A stretch of DNA of 64,000 nt from Metallyticus violacea. Taxonomy: Eukaryota; Arthropoda; Insecta; Mantodea; Metallyticidae. Both the position numbers and the translations under genes were made by a program. Positions 60,283 through 64,000 of the stretch are shown in pieces. The notes beneath the pieces are model-generated. The model saw nothing but the letters and a program-made list of their open reading frames with translations. It had not been told where the DNA came from and did no database searches. The DNA lies in the NCBI GenBank assembly GCA_030762175.1, contig CM060831.1:4417001-4481000 (forward strand). The letters are read 5' to 3'. Each line of letters opens with the position of its first letter. The stretch's first letter is position 1.

Positions 60283-60398
60283 CTCAAAAAACTGAACTCG
60301 AGCAATTGCTCTCCAAACCATGGTGATAAGTAGTGTACCGTATATTGGAACACCAGCCACCAAAACACCATGTAACCCAGGCATGAGCAGCATCACAG
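60283..60398 (-). CDS. TMEM86A: TMEM86-like lysoplasmalogenase, internal exon
   Basis: An exon of 116 nt on the minus strand. Acceptor TGTTACAG, donor GAG|GTAAGC. The first two bases complete a split codon from the upstream exon (T|CT, Ser); 38 codons follow. It encodes VMLLMPGLHGVLVAGVPIYG then TLLITMVWRAIARVQFFE. This matches the TMEM86 region with a hydrophobic helix, the V-P-x-Y turn and the M-x-WRA-x-AR motif. It ends in phase 0, matching the exon at 55398-55508. Hydrophobicity indicates two membrane segments separated by the GVPIYG turn. No frameshift or stop. Confidence 0.93.
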
Positions 60399-61508
60399 CT
60401 GTAACACATACAAGAAAACAATTAAGTTCCTTAAACTATACAGCTAAATAACTGCATTTATTTATATGTTTTAGTTTTAAAGATTTTAAATTGTTTTCAA
60501 AGAAGATCACTCCCTTTATTGCTACTGGAATAATATTGTGGCATATGTATTATTTAGATTTTGTAGTGTGTTCATTAATTGCTTGTGGAAAGAATGTCCA
60601 TTAAGAAGAATGATCACTGATGGCACTTGGTTGTGTCAATAATTTTCAGAAGCAAGTCTTGTGTTTTAATCTGATTGGTGGTTGGGACTTCCCTCATCTA
60701 TCAAGCAAGGTGTCAGGTATGCTAGGAAAGAGTTATTTGGAAATAGACCACCAAACGGGCAGGACATGTCATATGTCACATTTTTTCCTCAGTTCAGCGG
60801 TATGCACGATTGAACTTGATATTGTAAATTAAGATATGTGGAAATTGTTAAGACTCACTTGCAGGTAAGATCGTTCAAAAAATTTATTGATAAAACATGG
60901 AATACCGTAATAAATGAAAACAAAAGTTTAGCTTTAACAAAATAATTCCTCTAAACCTCCTTGCCAAGTGATTCATAATTTTCTATTAAACAAAATTTCA
61001 TAGGGCTACATCTTCAGATGTTACCAATGTAATATTTGTAAACAAAGGAATCAAGAGTTGTGATATCTTAAGGTCAGAGTCACCGGGTAGTTGTGTAACG
61101 TAACAATATTATATGAATGAAGTAAATTCTGCATACTTTGGGCTGTTTTTTTTTAATCATTTACTGTCAAAAAAATTAACAAAGGTGTTCTCTACTATAT
61201 TGTTGTTTGTATGCATGCAATCTTTATTACTAGCTATTTCCTTTACATTAGCTTTTACAATGTGTATAACTGTTCTTAGAGTGCTTGTTATTTTAGAATC
61301 CTATACAATTAACACTCTGGTAGTGCATATTAGATCCTACTTTCCACTAACTACACATTTTAAATACTATCTCTATAAATATAATTTTCATTTAGTTTAA
61401 TCACATTACATTTTTGGACCCATCTGTATATGCATCAGTGTATTAACCTGGCAGATTTGATCCCTGATAGTCATATTTCACTTTAATGTTATTAATTTAT
61501 CCACTTAC
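60399..61508. other. TMEM86 intron, no repeat recognised
   Basis: Short intron with consensus ends (GTAAGT at 61508-61503, ...TTACAG ending 60399 on the minus strand). Contains no transposon I recognise, unlike the next two introns. Confidence 0.7.
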
Positions 61509-61702
61509 ATGTGGCACAAAAGGCATAAAGAGCCACTCCAAGATACACATTAAGAGGTTTGAACCCAAATGCTGCAGTGTACATCAATTGGGCAGCTCCA
61601 AAAGCTGCCATGCCATGTGTAAAGTAGTGTGGCCACACCAGGAGGGCATCTCCCAGACAGGAGAACAACAGACCTGTCAGAATTCGACGTGAGAACATAT
61701 AC
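61509..61702 (-). CDS. TMEM86A: TMEM86-like lysoplasmalogenase, most upstream exon in window
   Basis: An exon of 194 nt on the minus strand. Acceptor TCATTTCAG, donor ACAT|GTAAGT. One base completes an upstream codon, then 64 codons, then one base of a split codon. It encodes YMFSRRILTGLLFSCLGDAL, VWPHYFTHGMAAFGAAQLMY and AAFGFKPLNVYLGVALYAFC. The FSRRILxGLxFSxxGDALLVW block, with an invariant GD, followed by F-xHG-M-xxFxxAQLxYxxAFG is the signature of YhhN/TMEM86. Human members are about 230-240 residues. The four exons here give about 195, so some 45-60 N-terminal residues are missing and must lie right of the window. No candidate exon was seen in 61703-64000. Confidence 0.92.
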
Positions 61703-62284
61703 CTGAAATGAAAACATGTAAAATGATTCTGCAAAATCCAAAAGCTAAAATAAGACAAAGAATTTAAACAATGCCAACTGCAAATAATGTTGATATGCAG
61801 ATTGCATTGGAAGTATGTGGTATATCTGGCAGTATGGGCTATTCTAACAATCATAGAAAGTATTTATTGTTTTGTATTAGTTTTCAGTAGCACATAATAA
61901 TAAGTCTGATGCCAGTATTTTTCAAGTACTAGTGACACGATGACAGGAAGTGGAGGTCCAGAAGCAGAATGTCAAAACAAAGTAATATTTTAAAGTTTTT
62001 TTCCCATGATAAGCACATGTGATATTAATAGCACCAGTGGAAATAGAAGTAAATTAGGTATTCTATAAAGTTTAAAAATAATATTAGTGAGGTTAGAGAA
62101 CATGAAAGTTACTATAAGTGTGAACCCAGTGAACTTAAATGTCTCAATAATTCCGATTCAATCTCGACCCCGGTTTTAACCACCACTGTATGAATGGGTT
62201 ATAACTGAAATGGATGGGAGAGAAGTTGATTCTAACTTCATTCTATTCTCTAACAACTTGGTTCTACTTAAGGAGGCATGTTAA

Positions 62285-62836
62285 GGGGACCCAGTATGCC
62301 CTATTCTAGTAATGTTAAATTGTGACAACAAAATCTCCTCAACCCAAATATATTTTACATTTTGTACATACATTACAACCCATATTTGTTTTGTAAATGT
62401 TAAACTATATAGAGGTACCAAAAGAACAATTCCTGAAATTTTGAAAGCTTAAGGTCAGTAGATGCTGAGGAGAAGAAGAGTTTGTAAGAAAAAAATTATG
62501 AAAAATTGGATGCAAAGTTAGAAGCCTCTTTTTACTTCTAGAGATTTCAAATTTTCAGGAATTGCTCTTCTGATACCTCTGCATATTTTACTTAGGAAAG
62601 GAGAAAAAGGGGGGGGGGGGATTAAAAATTTGGATTGCAATGTATGTATAGAAAGTAAAACATTTTGGGTCCAAAGAACTTTTTTTGATAAATTAAAAAT
62701 TGGTTTATTACAAAAAGCCTATGTTAAAGTGCAGCAAATATATGCCATAAAAAATGAAAGACCCATGCCCAATAGATCCTAAGAAAGAGAAAACTAAATT
62801 TTTAAAATTTAACATTGCTAGGCTTAATGGGTCCCC
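62285..62836. mobile_element. Palindromic TTAA-flanked element (Kolobok- or piggyBac-like MITE)
   Basis: TTAA at 62281-62284 and 62837-62840. Ends GGGGACCCAGTATGCC and, on the other strand, GGGGACCCATTAAGCC, then TAATGTTAAATT / CAATGTTAAATT. Inner inverted similarity continues (GAGGTACCAAAAGAACAATT against AATTGCTCTTCTGATACCTC; TGTACATACATT against AATGTATGTATAG), so much of the element is a foldback. No coding sequence. GGGG next to TTAA fits Kolobok slightly better than piggyBac. Confidence 0.75.
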
Positions 62837-63164
62837 TTAAATGTGAAATTTCCCATTCTCATGAACAGATAACAAAAAATTATTTGCACATCTCCAGGCT
62901 ACCCACACAAGTTAAATAGCACACACTTGACAAAAATTCCCTATTTCAAGCGTGAGATTTGAAACAAATAAACATGACATTGAAAGCTCCAAGGATGAAA
63001 CACTCACCAACAAATTACATATTTTTAAAATTTATAAATAACACACTTAGAGACATAAACGGCCAACCATTTTAAAGATAAAAGTTTGAATTATAATGAA
63101 TGAAAAAAATAAAAAACTGAAATCTACAAAAACGGACTCTAATTCATTAGCTACCCCTTTGCTG

Positions 63165-63452
63165 TTGATTTAATTTATTTACAAATGCTCTAAAACATCC
63201 CAGGTCGCCAGGGTCCCATTCAATCCAGGGTTTAAAAAGATGATAAATTTTGCTGACAGGCTCTTCTTTCAGGTTAGAGGTTTTTACGTGCCGTAAATCT
63301 ACAACACATGACCCATTACTTTACTTCCCTTCCAAAGGAAGCCATACTTAGTATTTATGCCGGAAAAAATCTATGGACTCTGGTCAGGATTGAGCTCAAG
63401 ATCTTGGATTTACAAGGCAGGTATGGTTACCATTAGACCACCAGGATTGACA
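63165..63452 (-). repeat. SINE-A, full-length, diverged
   Basis: Minus strand: TCCTGGTGGTCTAATGGTAA, CTTGTAAATCCAAGATC (anticodon arm), AATCCTGACCAG, ACTAAGTATGGCTTCCTTTG, GAGCCTGTCAGCAAAATTT, TGTTTTAGAGCATTTG and TAAATAAATTAAATC. Confidence 0.8.
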
Positions 63453-64000
63453 GAAACCCTTTGTGATCAAAAAATAAGAGTGTAATTCATATTGGGCAGT
63501 GACAGAATACTAGCCACCTCCCTTTTAGGGGTGAAGCATCCATTAAGGCTGTACGGCAAAGTCTACCTAAATTTATCATGCTCATTTTAATGTTAATTTT
63601 TATTGCTGAATTTAAACTTCTACATTAATGTGCTCTTTATGATGTAGATAGCTGATCATTAATGATATGATTGAATGCTCAGCCTGTCTTGCACAAATGC
63701 AATAGTGATTTTCTATGTTACTGTCAGGGAGAGATATAGAGGGGATTTTTCATGGAGCTTTTGGTCTTGTGTAGCCTAGCCCTGGTCATGGCCCATGTGA
63801 TTATTACTGGGATTTGGTAGAACCTATTTAAAATAAATCAGACTATCTGTTATTTCCAACACCCCATGTCTTAGCCCACATTATACAAAAAGTCATCCTT
63901 TGCAAATGCCCCATTTTTTTAAGTATATAATTCATAACAATAGATATGTGCAAATCATTTTGCAACTTTTTTGGATGAATTAACTGTGAAGGAACAAAAT
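63453..64000. other. No recognised feature
   Basis: Searched on the minus strand for the missing TMEM86 N-terminal exon; none seen. Confidence 0.5.

Noticed and set aside
61703..64000. N-terminal exon of TMEM86
   Set aside because: No minus-strand segment with the expected hydrophobic sequence and splice sites was found; probably beyond 64000.

Overview
This is an animal nuclear genomic window, AT-rich and dominated by transposable elements. Almost every open reading frame is short and broken. The element mix (many mariner/Tc1 relics, several tRNA-derived SINE families, Penelope-like elements with GIY-YIG endonucleases, RNase H-type LINEs) suggests an arthropod, probably an insect with a large genome. 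That assignment is inference; nothing here fixes the species.

One host gene is clear. Four exons on the minus strand (61702-61509, 60398-60283, 55508-55398, 52010-51846) join in frame with good splice sites. They encode the C-terminal roughly 195 residues of a TMEM86/YhhN-family lysoplasmalogenase. The first coding exon or exons must lie beyond position 64000. The introns are full of transposons. A second, unidentified GC-rich candidate exon lies at 1271-1379 (+), followed by a plausible 3' UTR with AATAAA at 2214.

Layout: 1-5.8 kb, candidate terminal exon, an HDGAPPH-type transposase relic, SINEs and a foldback. 5.8-7.5 kb, inverted pair of Penelope-like elements (PLEs) plus a foldback. 8.1-9.9 kb, nested mariner relics. 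10.3-12.4 kb, PLE, three SINEs and a 73-bp-arm foldback. 14.1 kb, full SINE-A copy. 17-25 kb, PLE, LINE, pogo and mariner relics with microsatellites inside them. 25.6 kb, perfect 65-bp-arm palindrome. 27-31.7 kb, ribozyme-bearing PLE ends, a mariner and a PLE with RT and endonuclease. 32.8-36.3 kb, mariner relics and a MITE with a 302-bp internal tandem duplication. 38.8-41.1 kb, foldback, PLE and deleted pogo. 42.6-43.8 kb, Tc1-like element. 44-49 kb, LINE relics and a large GGA microsatellite. 49.7-50.6 kb, the best-preserved PLE. 51.8-61.7 kb, TMEM86 with intronic mariners, PLEs and pogo. 62.3 kb, palindromic TTAA element. 63.2 kb, SINE-A.

The most interesting theme is the PLE family. Its 3' ends carry hammerhead-ribozyme-like motifs whose helix III is a self-complementary hexamer (ACCGGT or ACATGT). 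Many copies are mirror-image inverted dimers or small foldbacks with PLE 3' ends pointing outward. In several of these the turnaround lies inside or next to the ribozyme. This suggests a snap-back step during PLE insertion.
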